Assembly (NCBI GenBank): GCA_033763575.1
Contig: JANRKF010000024.1
Location: 62,001-126,000 of the forward strand
DNA: 64,000 bases
Direction of reading: 5' to 3'
Source: JANRKF01 sp033763575
Lineage (GTDB): Bacteria > Pseudomonadota > Alphaproteobacteria > Rickettsiales > SXRF01
Shown: piece after piece, positions 15,974-23,854 of the stretch
Position numbering within the stretch: position 1 is the first letter of the stretch
How the letters are laid out: each line of letters starts with the position of its first letter
Program-made: the position numbers and the translations under genes
The notes under the pieces: generated by a model
Told to the model about the DNA's origin: nothing
The model's input: only the letters and a program-made list of their open reading frames with translations
Databases searched by the model: none

Positions 15974-17506
15974 CTATATTGCTGTTACCATAGTGGTATG
16001 ACTAGCGCCGCGATACTCGTCATGCAAGTGCTTTGCACGCGATGTCGCATTCTGCACCACCTCGCCATCGGCCTGCATCGCCTGCGCCATGATTGCCGCT
16101 TCCTTGCTGTAATAGCGCATATAATCCTTGGAGACTTTTTCCACATCCTGCGGATTGCGGTCGGGCAGCAATTTCTTCATTGTATTGACCATGATGCGGG
16201 CGGCGATTCCTTCGGGATCATGAGCATGGGAAAGCGCGTTATACTCCATCTCGCGCCGCAGGGCCTCGTCCAGTATGCCCGCAACCGGGTTTTTATTGGG
16301 CCGGGCGGCAGCCAGAAGTGAATGGGTGAGCGCCTCTTTTTCTTCCACCGTAAACACATGCTCGCGGATTTCCGGCATTTTACCCGCCGCCGCCGTGGCC
16401 TTGGCTTCTTCAAGGAACTTCGGGTCATCAAGCAGGGCCATGAATTGCCTAAGCTCATCGCGCTTTTCGGCGGTGGCGCGCAGCACGCTTGCGTGCGAGG
16501 CATCCCTGTCGCGCTGGCGGGCGGACGCTTCATAATGATCGAAGTCGCTCTGGTGGTTTTTCTCAATCATGGCGTAATGTTCGCGGGCGATCACATCGAC
16601 CAGGGGGCCGGCGGGATCGAGCGCATCGTAAAACGCCTGGTAAAACGCCTTCTGCTGCGCAACCAGCTTGCCGAATTCCGCAGGGTCGCGATAGTTGATC
16701 TTGACCGTATCCTCGACCAGGATCGACATCAGCCCTTCGCGTTTTTCCGGCGAGATATTCCCGGAAAGGCTCTTTGCCAAAGCCGGTTGCGCAAGAATTT
16801 CCGCTGGATCTTCCTCTTTCACGCCGAGGGTTTTTTTGGTCCATTTGATGAGTTTGGAGCTGTAGCGATCGGAGATTTCATCGTCGAGCGTCCGGGTGGA
16901 GGTGGGAAACAGCACCCGCAACCCGGCCATCAGCCCGAGAGTGAGCGTCGCGCCCACCACCTTGCTGCCGAGGATGGTCGTGTATTTCTGCTGGTTGCCG
17001 AGCTGGCGCTGCGCAAGCACGTTCACGCCGGTGGCCGCCGCGCTGATAATACTGGAATCCACCATATTTTCCGACTGGAAATCCTTATATTCCTCAAGCT
17101 TCTGCTGGTAGCGCGCATCGCCCTCTTCCACGCCGTGCGTCTCGGCCCATGGCTTGATCGCGCTTTTGCCCATTTTGGCCAGTATGGGGTTTGCCAGCCG
17201 CTTCACCCCGCCAATAACACCATCGATCGGCTTTCCAAAAAAACGTTTGGCAAACAGGTAAATACCGAATGCCGCCGTATCGCCGATGGCCTCGCCGCCG
17301 AAGGTATGGGCATTGGTGACATGGTATTTTTTATTGCCAAACGTGTTTTGCAGGAATTTGCTGACGGGAGGATCGATGAAATCGGTGGCCCAGCAGGCGA
17401 TGGTTTGCTGGATGCCGTAAGCGATCTGCCGCCCGAAGCGATGATCATCATCCCTTTTTTTTCTGGCTTCTTCCGATTCGCCCGTGGCTTGTTCTGTTGA
17501 TTCCAT
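15974..17506 (-). CDS. Uncharacterised 510-residue protein with hydrophobic segments
   Basis: I do not recognise a family. The N-terminus is charged (EEARKKRDDDHRFGRQ), then an amphipathic stretch IAYGIQQTIACWATDFIDPP (29-48). Hydrophobic stretches at 72-90, 152-165 and 179-200 could be membrane-associated hairpins. From 220 on it is helical and highly charged, suggesting a soluble coiled bundle. No signal peptide, no cysteine or metal motif. Codon use resembles its neighbours. It is convergent with nothing and ends 34 bp before trmJ; its start faces the icd promoter region. Together with the 453-residue protein at 43481 it forms the set of lineage-specific membrane or effector-like genes in this window. 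Confidence 0.6.
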   Translation of the reverse strand: MESTEQATGESEEARKKRDDDHRFGRQIAYGIQQTIACWATDFIDPPVSKFLQNTFGNKKYHVTNAHTFGGEAIGDTAAFGIYLFAKRFFGKPIDGVIGGVKRLANPILAKMGKSAIKPWAETHGVEEGDARYQQKLEEYKDFQSENMVDSSIISAAATGVNVLAQRQLGNQQKYTTILGSKVVGATLTLGLMAGLRVLFPTSTRTLDDEISDRYSSKLIKWTKKTLGVKEEDPAEILAQPALAKSLSGNISPEKREGLMSILVEDTVKINYRDPAEFGKLVAQQKAFYQAFYDALDPAGPLVDVIAREHYAMIEKNHQSDFDHYEASARQRDRDASHASVLRATAEKRDELRQFMALLDDPKFLEEAKATAAAGKMPEIREHVFTVEEKEALTHSLLAAARPNKNPVAGILDEALRREMEYNALSHAHDPEGIAARIMVNTMKKLLPDRNPQDVEKVSKDYMRYYSKEAAIMAQAMQADGEVVQNATSRAKHLHDEYRGASHTTMVTAI

Positions 17507-17811
17507 ACCCGGGTAATAGTACAGATAATGATAATCAATTGCAACTAGATTAATGAATAATTAATAAAAATATCTCAAAAAGGGGCCGGGATCTGCACCG
17601 AATGGCGGCGGAACTAAGCAAAAATTTAACACTTTTTTGCGATGATACAGGCTCTTAAAATACTCATAAACACCAAAACCCGCTTGCGCAAAAAAGCGCG
17701 CAGCGATGGATACCGAGGCAAGGGAGTGTACGCTACAGTACATGACCGCGCCGAGGAGGCTCTATCGCAAGCAGATTTGCAGCGCAAGTAGGGTTTCCAG
17801 AAAGGAACGCT
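17507..17811. other. Divergent intergenic region with palindromic element
   Basis: 305 bp between the unknown 510-residue gene and icd. The first 140 bp are AT-rich and presumably hold divergent promoters. The rest is the GTGTAC-core palindrome at 17676-17796, which ends 15 bp before the icd start. A ribosome site AGAAAGGAACG precedes icd. No further gene seen. Confidence 0.55.
17676..17796. repeat. Palindromic element with GTGTAC...GTACATGA core
   Basis: Terminal arms AAACCCGCTTGCGC (17676-17689) and GCGCAAGTAGGGTTT (17782-17796), internal sub-hairpins, and a core GTGTAC (17726-17731), six bases, GTACATGA (17738-17745). A second copy with different arms but the same core lies at 31676-31798. 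Confidence 0.7.
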
Positions 17812-19062
17812 ATGACAAATAAACTGCCCGCCCCGCCCATGGTCTATATTTCCGGCGAGGAAATGACCCGTGAAGTGATGAAGATGATTGTCGAGCAATG
17901 GGTATCGCCCTATCTGGATACCGGCGCCTGGCAACATTTTGATCTTTCCTGCAAATCCCGCGATGATTCCAACGACGGCGTACTGAAAGCCGCGATTGAC
18001 GCCGGAAGCAACATCGGCGCGATTTTCAAGGAACCCACCATCACCCCCACCGGCGACCAGGTAAAAGAAATGGGCCTGAAAAACGCGCTGGGTTCGCCCA
18101 ACGGCAAAATGCGGGCGGCGTGGAACGGTTATGCGATTGACCGCGATACGATCACGGTAAAGGGCCTCGAATCACAGATGGGCTATAAAAACCCCGTGCT
18201 GTTTGACCGCCATGCGGTAGGCGGGGAGTATGGCGCAGGCGCGAAGATCCTTGGCGCGGGTTCGGTAAAAACCATTCATACGGATGCGGCGGGCAAGGAA
18301 ACCATCGTCGATGAGCGGAAACTCACCGACGAAAAAAATGCCGTCGTCACCTACCATGTGCCTTATGATAATGTAGCGCAGCTCGCCCACCACTTCTTCT
18401 CACGCTCACTGGAAGCAGGGGTGATGCCGGTGGTCTCCACCAAGAAAACCGTATTCAAATGGCAGGAAGAATTCTGGCAGATCGCGAAAAAAGTGTTCGA
18501 TGAGCATTACAAAGACAAATTCAACGCCAAGGGCCTGCTCAAAAATTCCGGTGGCGAACTGCGCCACCTACTCACCGACGATGCGGTGATGAAAATCGCC
18601 GGCTGGAAAGACGGCGGCTTCTCGATGATGTGCCTGAATTATGACGGCGATATTTTCACCGACCTGCAAGCGCAAATCTATAAATCACCCGGCTTCATTT
18701 CCTCTTCGCTCACCGGCGTAAAGCCTGATGGCAGTAAGATTATGGAATTTGAAGCAAGCCACGGCACGATCTCTGACCAATACGCCAAATGGAAAGCGGG
18801 CGAGGAAACCTCGGTAAACCCGATCGGCATGGTCTATGCGCTGCGCGGCGCCATCGACCACTCGGCCAACCTTGCCGAAGCATCAGGGAAGCTCGATAAA
18901 CCGACCGCCGAAAAAATCCACGCCTTCGCCGCCAATATGTATGACGCGATGTGTGAAGCGATGGCTTCCGGCAAAGGCACGCGGGATTTAAGCGGCCCAT
19001 CCGGCCTCACCACCGAAAAATTCATTGCAGAAGTCGCAGGCAGGATTAAGAAGAAGATGTAA
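17812..19062 (+). CDS. icd: Isocitrate dehydrogenase, type II homodimeric, with altered cofactor site
   Basis: 416 residues, similar in layout to eukaryote-type IDH. Substrate residues are conserved: TITP, SPNGKMR, DRHAVGGEY (Arg and Tyr), STKKT, LTDD and YDGDIFTD (three metal-binding Asp). Catalysis to 2-oxoglutarate is therefore expected. The cofactor loop differs: SHGTISDQY has Asp322 and Gln323 where NADP enzymes have Arg-His (HGTVTRHY). Loss of the 2'-phosphate contacts and an acidic residue suggest NAD specificity (inference). Overall sequence is much diverged from typical alphaproteobacterial Icd. Good ribosome site AGAAAGGA. A 149-codon gene follows after 30 bp. Confidence 0.88.
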   Translation: MTNKLPAPPMVYISGEEMTREVMKMIVEQWVSPYLDTGAWQHFDLSCKSRDDSNDGVLKAAIDAGSNIGAIFKEPTITPTGDQVKEMGLKNALGSPNGKMRAAWNGYAIDRDTITVKGLESQMGYKNPVLFDRHAVGGEYGAGAKILGAGSVKTIHTDAAGKETIVDERKLTDEKNAVVTYHVPYDNVAQLAHHFFSRSLEAGVMPVVSTKKTVFKWQEEFWQIAKKVFDEHYKDKFNAKGLLKNSGGELRHLLTDDAVMKIAGWKDGGFSMMCLNYDGDIFTDLQAQIYKSPGFISSSLTGVKPDGSKIMEFEASHGTISDQYAKWKAGEETSVNPIGMVYALRGAIDHSANLAEASGKLDKPTAEKIHAFAANMYDAMCEAMASGKGTRDLSGPSGLTTEKFIAEVAGRIKKKM

Positions 19063-19092
19063 TAAGTTCTAACAACAAATGGAGAAGAGAAT

Positions 19093-19542
19093 ATGAGTGA
19101 TCGTGAAATTACAACTGCACCTCTCCAACGTATTGCGCGGGGGGGGGGGGGGGGGATCAAGCTAAGGGTATTTGGCCCGCCGAAAAATCATTATGACCAA
19201 CCTGATGATGTTATCGGCTCGACAGTACCTTTCATCATTGAAATCGCCGCGCCGCTGCCAGAATTTTCTAGAGTCGCGGGTGCTATATTGGCAGCGGGAC
19301 TTGGGATAGGTAATGCCCATGGTAGTTTTGATTACGTGGGTCCAGGAACAAAAAATCCTACACTTGGTGTATCAGGTCAAAGTTCCAGAATGCGGGATGC
19401 GTTGGCAGCCATGCAATGCGATGATGTAGAATATGTGGAAATTCCCTTGGATATATATAAAAACCCAGGCTCTACACTTGACACTATAAAAGAACACATG
19501 GTGAAAAATCCTATTGAATCAAGGTACACGGGACGTCAGTGA
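19093..19542 (+). CDS. Uncharacterised protein with a 17-G tract near its start
   Basis: 149 residues, no family recognised. Starts MSDREITTAPLQRIAR, preceded by GGAGAAG, then a run of 17 G (19139-19155) codes for five glycines. After it come IKLRVFGPPKNHYDQ, a glycine-rich hydrophobic part (VAGAILAAGLGIGNAHG) and a polar C-terminus. Loss or gain of one G would shift the frame after residue 16, so expression may be switchable. GC content is lower than that of neighbours. Only 30 bp follow icd, so it may be cotranscribed. Its stop region overlaps the polA stop by 7 bp (convergent). Real if the tract length is correct. Confidence 0.6.
   Translation: MSDREITTAPLQRIARGGGGGIKLRVFGPPKNHYDQPDDVIGSTVPFIIEIAAPLPEFSRVAGAILAAGLGIGNAHGSFDYVGPGTKNPTLGVSGQSSRMRDALAAMQCDDVEYVEIPLDIYKNPGSTLDTIKEHMVKNPIESRYTGRQ
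19139..19155 (+). repeat. Poly-G tract, 17 bases
   Basis: Uninterrupted G run inside codons 16-21 of the gene at 19093. Such tracts are classic slippage-prone contingency sites. The exact length is hard to sequence and could be an assembly value. Confidence 0.85.
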
Positions 19543-22445
19543 ACCTCGCCCCAATGCTTGCCGACTCCCACTTCCACGGTAAGCGGAACGCTTAAGCTGG
19601 CAGCGCCCTCCATCACTTCTTTGATGCGTGGCGACCAAATCTCCACAGCAGTTTCTGGCAGTTCAAAAATAAGTTCATCGTGGACTTGCAGCAGAAGGCG
19701 GGGATTAGATTCTTTCTTAATGCCTAATGTCTCCTGCCTAATGCCTTTGTCGATGGCAATCATCGCCTTTTTAATAATATCTGCTGCCGTGCCCTGCAAC
19801 GGCGCGTTGATGGCGGCGCGCTCTGAGAACTGGCGGCGCGCACCATTTTTATCATTGATGCCAGGCACATGGCAGCGGCGCTTGAACAGTGTTTCGACAT
19901 AGCCGTGGGTGCGGGCGAAATCCTTGCAGCTTTCCATGAAATCGCGGATGCCGGGATAGGTTTCAAAATAGCTGTTGATGATGTCGGCGGCTTCGGCCCG
20001 TCCAATGCCCAGCTGCACCGAAAGCCCGTGGGCGGAAATGCCATAAATAATGCCGAAATTCACCGCTTTGGCGCGCCTTCGCAGCTCCGGCGTCATTTCA
20101 TAGAGCGGCACGCCGAACACGCTGCTTGCGGTAATCGCGTGGATATCCTCGCCGTTCTGGAAGGCATCTTTGAGCACCGCAATATCAGCCATATGGGCGA
20201 GCAGCCGCAGCTCGATCTGCGAGTAATCCGCCGAGAGCAGCACATTGCCGCCATCCGCCACAAACGCTTCGCGGATTTTGCGCCCCTCTTCGCTGCGGAT
20301 CGGAATATTCTGCAGGTTGGGATCGCTTGATGAAAGCCTGCCGGTCGAAGCCACCGCCATCGCGAAGCTCGTATGCACGCGCCCTGTTTTTGGGTTGATC
20401 TGCGCGGGCAGCGTATCGCAATAGGTGTTTTTGAGTTTGGCCAAACCGCGATAGGCGAGCACTTTCTCCGCGATCACATGGCCGGCTTCGGCCAGCTCCT
20501 CCAGCACCTCAGCCCCGGTGGCGTACGCCCCGGTTTTGGCGGATTTTTTGCCGCCGGGAAGCCCCATGCGTTCGAATAATATTTCGCCCAGCTGCTTGGG
20601 CGAGGCCACGTTGAAATCCACCCCGGCCAGTTGTTTGATTTCCCGTTCGAGCGCGGCGATTTTCTGCGCGAAATCCGCCGAAAGAGCGGTTAGTTTCTTC
20701 ACATCGACCTTGATGCCGGCCTCTTCCATCCGCGCAATCACGCCAATCAGCGGGCGCTCGATGGTTTCATAAAAACCGACCAGCTTCTCTGCCGCCACCT
20801 TGGGTTTTAGCACTTCGTACAGCCGCAGCGTGATGTCGGCATCCTCGGCGGCATAGGCGCTGGCCTTATCGATTTCCACCGCATCGAAACGCAGCCGTTT
20901 GACGCCGGTTCCGGTCACTTCATCATAGGAAATCGGCCTGATGCCCAGATGCAGCTCGGAGAGCTCGTCCATCCCCTGCCCGTGAAGCCCCGCCGAGAGC
21001 GCATAGGAAAGCAGCATCGTATCATCCACCGGCATGATTTCGGTATCGTAATTCTTCACCACCACCATATCATATTTAATATTATGCCCGATTTTAAGAA
21101 TGGAAGTATCTTCAAGAACGGGCTTCAGCAACGCAAGCGCACGATCTATGGGAATTTGATCAGGGGCCAGGGGTATAGGTTCAGGGGTCAGGTTAAATAA
21201 ATCCGGTGCTGCTCCTGCCACCTGCCACCTGTCACCTGCCACCTTATGTCCCAGAGGCACATAACACGCCCTCCCCACTTCACTGCACAGTGAAAATCCC
21301 ACCAGTTCGGCCTGCGTCGCATCGAGCGAGGTGGTTTCGGTATCGAACGCCAGCCGCCCCACCTTGCGCGCATCGGCGAGCCATGCTGCAAGCTCGGCTT
21401 CGGTGGAGATGGTGCAATAGGCATGAGGCATGGGGCTAGAGGCATGAGTGGTGGCAGCGGGTTCACTCTTGCCTGATGCCTCCTGCCCCTTGCCCAACTT
21501 CGCCAGCAATGATTTGAACCCCTGTGCGGCGAGGAATGCCGCGAACTCCTCATGGTCACGCGCTTTGAAGGCGAGGTTGGCAAGTGGAACGACAAGCGGC
21601 ACATGGTTTTCCAGCCGGATAAGATCGCGTGAAAGCTTCGCCTGGGCGCGGTGGGTTTCAATCACCTCGCGGCGTTTGGGTTGCTTGATTTCGGAGGTCC
21701 GCGCCAGCAGCGAATCGAGATCGCCGAACTGCCCGATGAGTTCCGCAGCGGTTTTCGGGCCGATACTCGGCACGCCCGGTACATTGTCCGATGTATCACC
21801 GATCAGCGACAATACATCGAGCACCTTTTCCGGCGGCACACCGAATTTTTCAACCACCTCCGCCACGCCGATTTGCTTGTCCTTCATGGCGTCGAACATC
21901 GAGACGCACGGCCCGACCAGCTGCATCAAATCCTTGTCGGAGGAGATGATGGTCACGTCCATCCCCTGCTCGCAGGCCTGCCGCGCATAGGTGGCGATGA
22001 TGTCATCGGCCTCGTAGCCCTCCATCTCGATGGCGGGAAGGCCGAGCGCCCGCGTGGCATCGCGCACCAGCGGAAATTGCGGAATGAGGTCGTCCGGCGC
22101 GGGTGGGCGGTTCGCTTTATATTCCGGGTAAATATCGTTGCGGAAGGTTTTACGGGCGGCATCGAAAATCACCGCGATATACTGCTCCTCCCCCCGCAGG
22201 GGGGAGGTTGGGAGGGGGGCATCCGTGCCCGGACTTTGATTATCTTGCCGTGAATGCCCCCACCCCGGCCCTCCCCCTGATGGGGAGGGAGTAAGTAGCT
22301 TGATGAGCATATTGGTGTAGACATAGACCGCGCCGACCGGCACGCCTTGCGGGTTTGTGAGCGGGCGCTTGGAGTGCGCCATCGCATGGTAAGCGCGAAA
22401 AATAAACCCGGAGCCGTCGATGAGCGTAAGGTGAGGTTTGGTCAT
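19536..22445 (-). CDS. polA: DNA polymerase I with four repeat-derived in-frame insertions
   Basis: 969 residues with 5' nuclease, 3'-5' exonuclease and polymerase domains. The exonuclease DxE is intact (LAFDTETTSLD), so proofreading is likely. Polymerase motifs A (SADYSQIELRLLAH), B (RRRAKAVNFGIIYG) and C (LLQVHDELIFEL) are present. Four stretches foreign to the family coincide with repeat DNA: TPSPSGGGPGWGHS...TSPLRGEEQ in the nuclease domain (22185-22290), GKGQEASGKSEPAATTHASS at the domain linker (21420-21496), VAGDRWQVAGAAPDLFNL (21160-21245) in the exonuclease domain, and IRQETLGIKKES (19718-19747) just before motif C. The start codon itself sits in a repeat shared with the divergent esterase gene. 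Confidence 0.96.
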   Translation of the reverse strand: MTKPHLTLIDGSGFIFRAYHAMAHSKRPLTNPQGVPVGAVYVYTNMLIKLLTPSPSGGGPGWGHSRQDNQSPGTDAPLPTSPLRGEEQYIAVIFDAARKTFRNDIYPEYKANRPPAPDDLIPQFPLVRDATRALGLPAIEMEGYEADDIIATYARQACEQGMDVTIISSDKDLMQLVGPCVSMFDAMKDKQIGVAEVVEKFGVPPEKVLDVLSLIGDTSDNVPGVPSIGPKTAAELIGQFGDLDSLLARTSEIKQPKRREVIETHRAQAKLSRDLIRLENHVPLVVPLANLAFKARDHEEFAAFLAAQGFKSLLAKLGKGQEASGKSEPAATTHASSPMPHAYCTISTEAELAAWLADARKVGRLAFDTETTSLDATQAELVGFSLCSEVGRACYVPLGHKVAGDRWQVAGAAPDLFNLTPEPIPLAPDQIPIDRALALLKPVLEDTSILKIGHNIKYDMVVVKNYDTEIMPVDDTMLLSYALSAGLHGQGMDELSELHLGIRPISYDEVTGTGVKRLRFDAVEIDKASAYAAEDADITLRLYEVLKPKVAAEKLVGFYETIERPLIGVIARMEEAGIKVDVKKLTALSADFAQKIAALEREIKQLAGVDFNVASPKQLGEILFERMGLPGGKKSAKTGAYATGAEVLEELAEAGHVIAEKVLAYRGLAKLKNTYCDTLPAQINPKTGRVHTSFAMAVASTGRLSSSDPNLQNIPIRSEEGRKIREAFVADGGNVLLSADYSQIELRLLAHMADIAVLKDAFQNGEDIHAITASSVFGVPLYEMTPELRRRAKAVNFGIIYGISAHGLSVQLGIGRAEAADIINSYFETYPGIRDFMESCKDFARTHGYVETLFKRRCHVPGINDKNGARRQFSERAAINAPLQGTAADIIKKAMIAIDKGIRQETLGIKKESNPRLLLQVHDELIFELPETAVEIWSPRIKEVMEGAASLSVPLTVEVGVGKHWGEVH
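19718..19747. repeat. 7-bp periodic tract in polA, near motif C
   Basis: Units TAATGCC TAATGTC TCCTGCC TAATGCC on the plus strand, in frame, 25 codons before polymerase motif C. Only one arm is evident. Confidence 0.6.
21160..21245. repeat. 7-bp periodic inverted repeat in polA exonuclease domain
   Basis: Left arm TCAGGGG CCAGGGG TATAGGT TCAGGGG TCAGGTT; right arm TGCCACC TGCCACC TGTCACC TGCCACC. The reverse complement of the right arm gives CAGGTGG units, similar to the left. Confidence 0.75.
21420..21496. repeat. 7-bp periodic inverted repeat at polA domain linker
   Basis: Left arm GGCATGA GGCATGG GGCTAGA GGCATGA; right arm TTGCCTG ATGCCTC CTGCCCC TTGCCCA; loop of about 15 bp. In frame. 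Confidence 0.78.
22185..22290. repeat. GC-rich inverted repeat in polA 5' nuclease domain
   Basis: Arms CTCCTCCCCCCGCAGG... and ...CCTGATGGGGAGGGAG, with inner sub-hairpins; resembles the element in cysS. Read in frame as SPSGGGPGWG and PLPTSPLRGE. Confidence 0.75.
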
Positions 22446-22557
22446 GGGTTATTAGTCATGGGTCATGAGTATTTAGTCAATAGTACAATTGCTATCTGCG
22501 CGGGGTTTGCTATAAAGCTTCCTTTCCCATAACACATGACTAATGACCCATGACCAA
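22441..22557. repeat. 7-bp periodic inverted repeat spanning the polA/esterase divergent starts
   Basis: Left arm GTCATGG GTTATTA GTCATGG GTCATGA GTATTTA GTCAATA; right arm TAACACA TGACTAA TGACCCA TGACCAA. Both genes start within the shared word CCCATGACCAAA. Confidence 0.85.
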
Positions 22558-23212
22558 AATCACTCCCACCGCCTCGCGTAAACCGCTTTCCGGCCAGAGC
22601 GCGAAACAGCTCGTTTTATTTTTGCACGGCTGGGGCGCCGACGGCCCGAACCTGATCGACCTCGCCGATATGATCGCGCCCTACCTGCCGGACGCGCATT
22701 TCATCGCGCCGAATGCGCCCTATGTGTGCGAGGTGAATCCCTACGGTTTCCAATGGTTCGGGTTGATGGACCGCACACCCAGCAAAATGCTGGACGGCAC
22801 GCGAAACGCCGCCGATATTTTAAACCGCTTCATCGATGAGCAGCTGGCCGCGCTCGGGCTGGAGAACAGCAAGCTGGCGCTCGTCGGATTTTCGCAGGGC
22901 ACGATGACCGGGCTGCATGTGGCGCTTCGCCGCACACCGGCCATGGCGGCGTTTGTCGGGTTCTCCGGCGCGCTGATCGCCCCGGAATTATTGAAGGATG
23001 AAGCCACCGCCAAGCCGCCTGTCTGTTTGATTCACGGCCAGATGGACGATGTGGTGCCTTATGCGTCGATGAAGAATGCGGAAACTGCGCTAAAAACGGT
23101 CGGCATCACCGCCGAGACGCATACGCGCCCCGGCCTCGGCCACTCGATCGATCTTGAAGGAATCAAGACCGCCGGCGGCTTCCTGCAACGTCACTTACTC
23201 GCCCGCCCCTAA
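22550..23212 (+). CDS. Carboxylesterase / phospholipase of the alpha/beta hydrolase family
   Basis: 220 residues. Nucleophile elbow GFSQG (Ser115), oxyanion region LFLHGWGADG, Asp in HGQMDDVVPY and His in RPGLGHSID complete the triad. It matches the bacterial carboxylesterase (YpfH/Est) family that hydrolyses short acyl esters and acylated proteins or lipids. No signal peptide, so cytosolic. It is divergent from polA; ATG 22550 lies in the right arm of the heptamer repeat, so its ribosome-binding region is repeat DNA. Confidence 0.88.
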   Translation: MTKITPTASRKPLSGQSAKQLVLFLHGWGADGPNLIDLADMIAPYLPDAHFIAPNAPYVCEVNPYGFQWFGLMDRTPSKMLDGTRNAADILNRFIDEQLAALGLENSKLALVGFSQGTMTGLHVALRRTPAMAAFVGFSGALIAPELLKDEATAKPPVCLIHGQMDDVVPYASMKNAETALKTVGITAETHTRPGLGHSIDLEGIKTAGGFLQRHLLARP

Positions 23213-23214
23213 AA

Positions 23215-23373
23215 TCACAGGGCATCGCTGGGCGACCAGGTGGACGTCTTATAGCTTTTTTCCCACACGTCGCTATTGCCGCCACGGGGCGCGCAGGCGG
23301 AAAGCAACACAGGCAACATAACGAAAAGAAGCAGGAAAGGGATGGATGGTTGATAGGTAAGGATGGATTGCAT
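23215..23373 (-). CDS. Tiny lipoprotein, paralogue of the one at 23512
   Basis: 52 residues, start ATG 23373. A hydrophobic signal (IPFLLLFVMLPVLLSAC) ends in the lipobox LSAC with Cys27. The mature part is only CAPRGGNSDVWEKSYKTSTWSPSDAL. The downstream neighbour on the same strand has the same plan and the shared words CAP and W-E/D-K-S/N-Y. It ends just after the esterase gene. No function can be given. Confidence 0.6.
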   Translation of the reverse strand: MQSILTYQPSIPFLLLFVMLPVLLSACAPRGGNSDVWEKSYKTSTWSPSDAL

Positions 23374-23511
23374 ATGCGTACCTCCGCCTGTAAATTATTC
23401 AATCCGCGCAACAATACCAATGCTCATACTGCGCGCAGGATATGTGTCCCTCACATACGTCCCCGCCCGCTGCGCGGCTACCAGAATAATGGCGGCAACG
23501 CTATCAGCGGC

Positions 23512-23685
23512 CTAAAAAATTCCGGCGCTGGGTCCAAGGTCAGGCACGCGACTCACCGAGACAGCGCCCTCATAGTTTTTATCCCATGCTGCCGTCTGGC
23601 TGGAGCTTGGCGCACAGGCGCTGCATAAAGCGGCAACGGCCAGCGCACATCCCCATTTTCCCATTTGTAAAAATGCCGGTTTCAT
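23512..23685 (-). CDS. Tiny lipoprotein, paralogue of the one at 23215
   Basis: 57 residues from ATG 23685 (MKPAFLQMGKWGCALAVAALCSAC). The lipobox is imperfect (CSAC, Cys24). The mature part is CAPSSSQTAAWDKNYEGAVSVSRVPD... The pattern CAP-x(6-7)-W-D/E-K-N/S-Y matches the neighbouring lipoprotein. An upstream in-frame ATG at 23715 is less likely because it would bury the signal peptide. Confidence 0.6.
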   Translation of the reverse strand: MKPAFLQMGKWGCALAVAALCSACAPSSSQTAAWDKNYEGAVSVSRVPDLGPSAGIF

Positions 23686-23854
23686 ACGATTATCTATCCT
23701 CTGGTTTATATTCACGATGCCAAATACATCTCAAGAAGCGTGCCAGAGAAAATAATTATATATAACAATAAGTTATTTAATTTATGCACAGAAAAAATGC
23801 ATAATTTTTGTGCATCGCACAAGCTTCTGCCTATTTTTTAGGCAATAACCCCAT

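Noticed and set aside
16322..17500. 392-residue frame antisense to the unknown 510-residue gene
   Set aside because: The minus-strand frame is longer, has balanced amino acid use and hydrophobic periodicity; the plus frame is rich in His/Arg/Gly as expected of a shadow.
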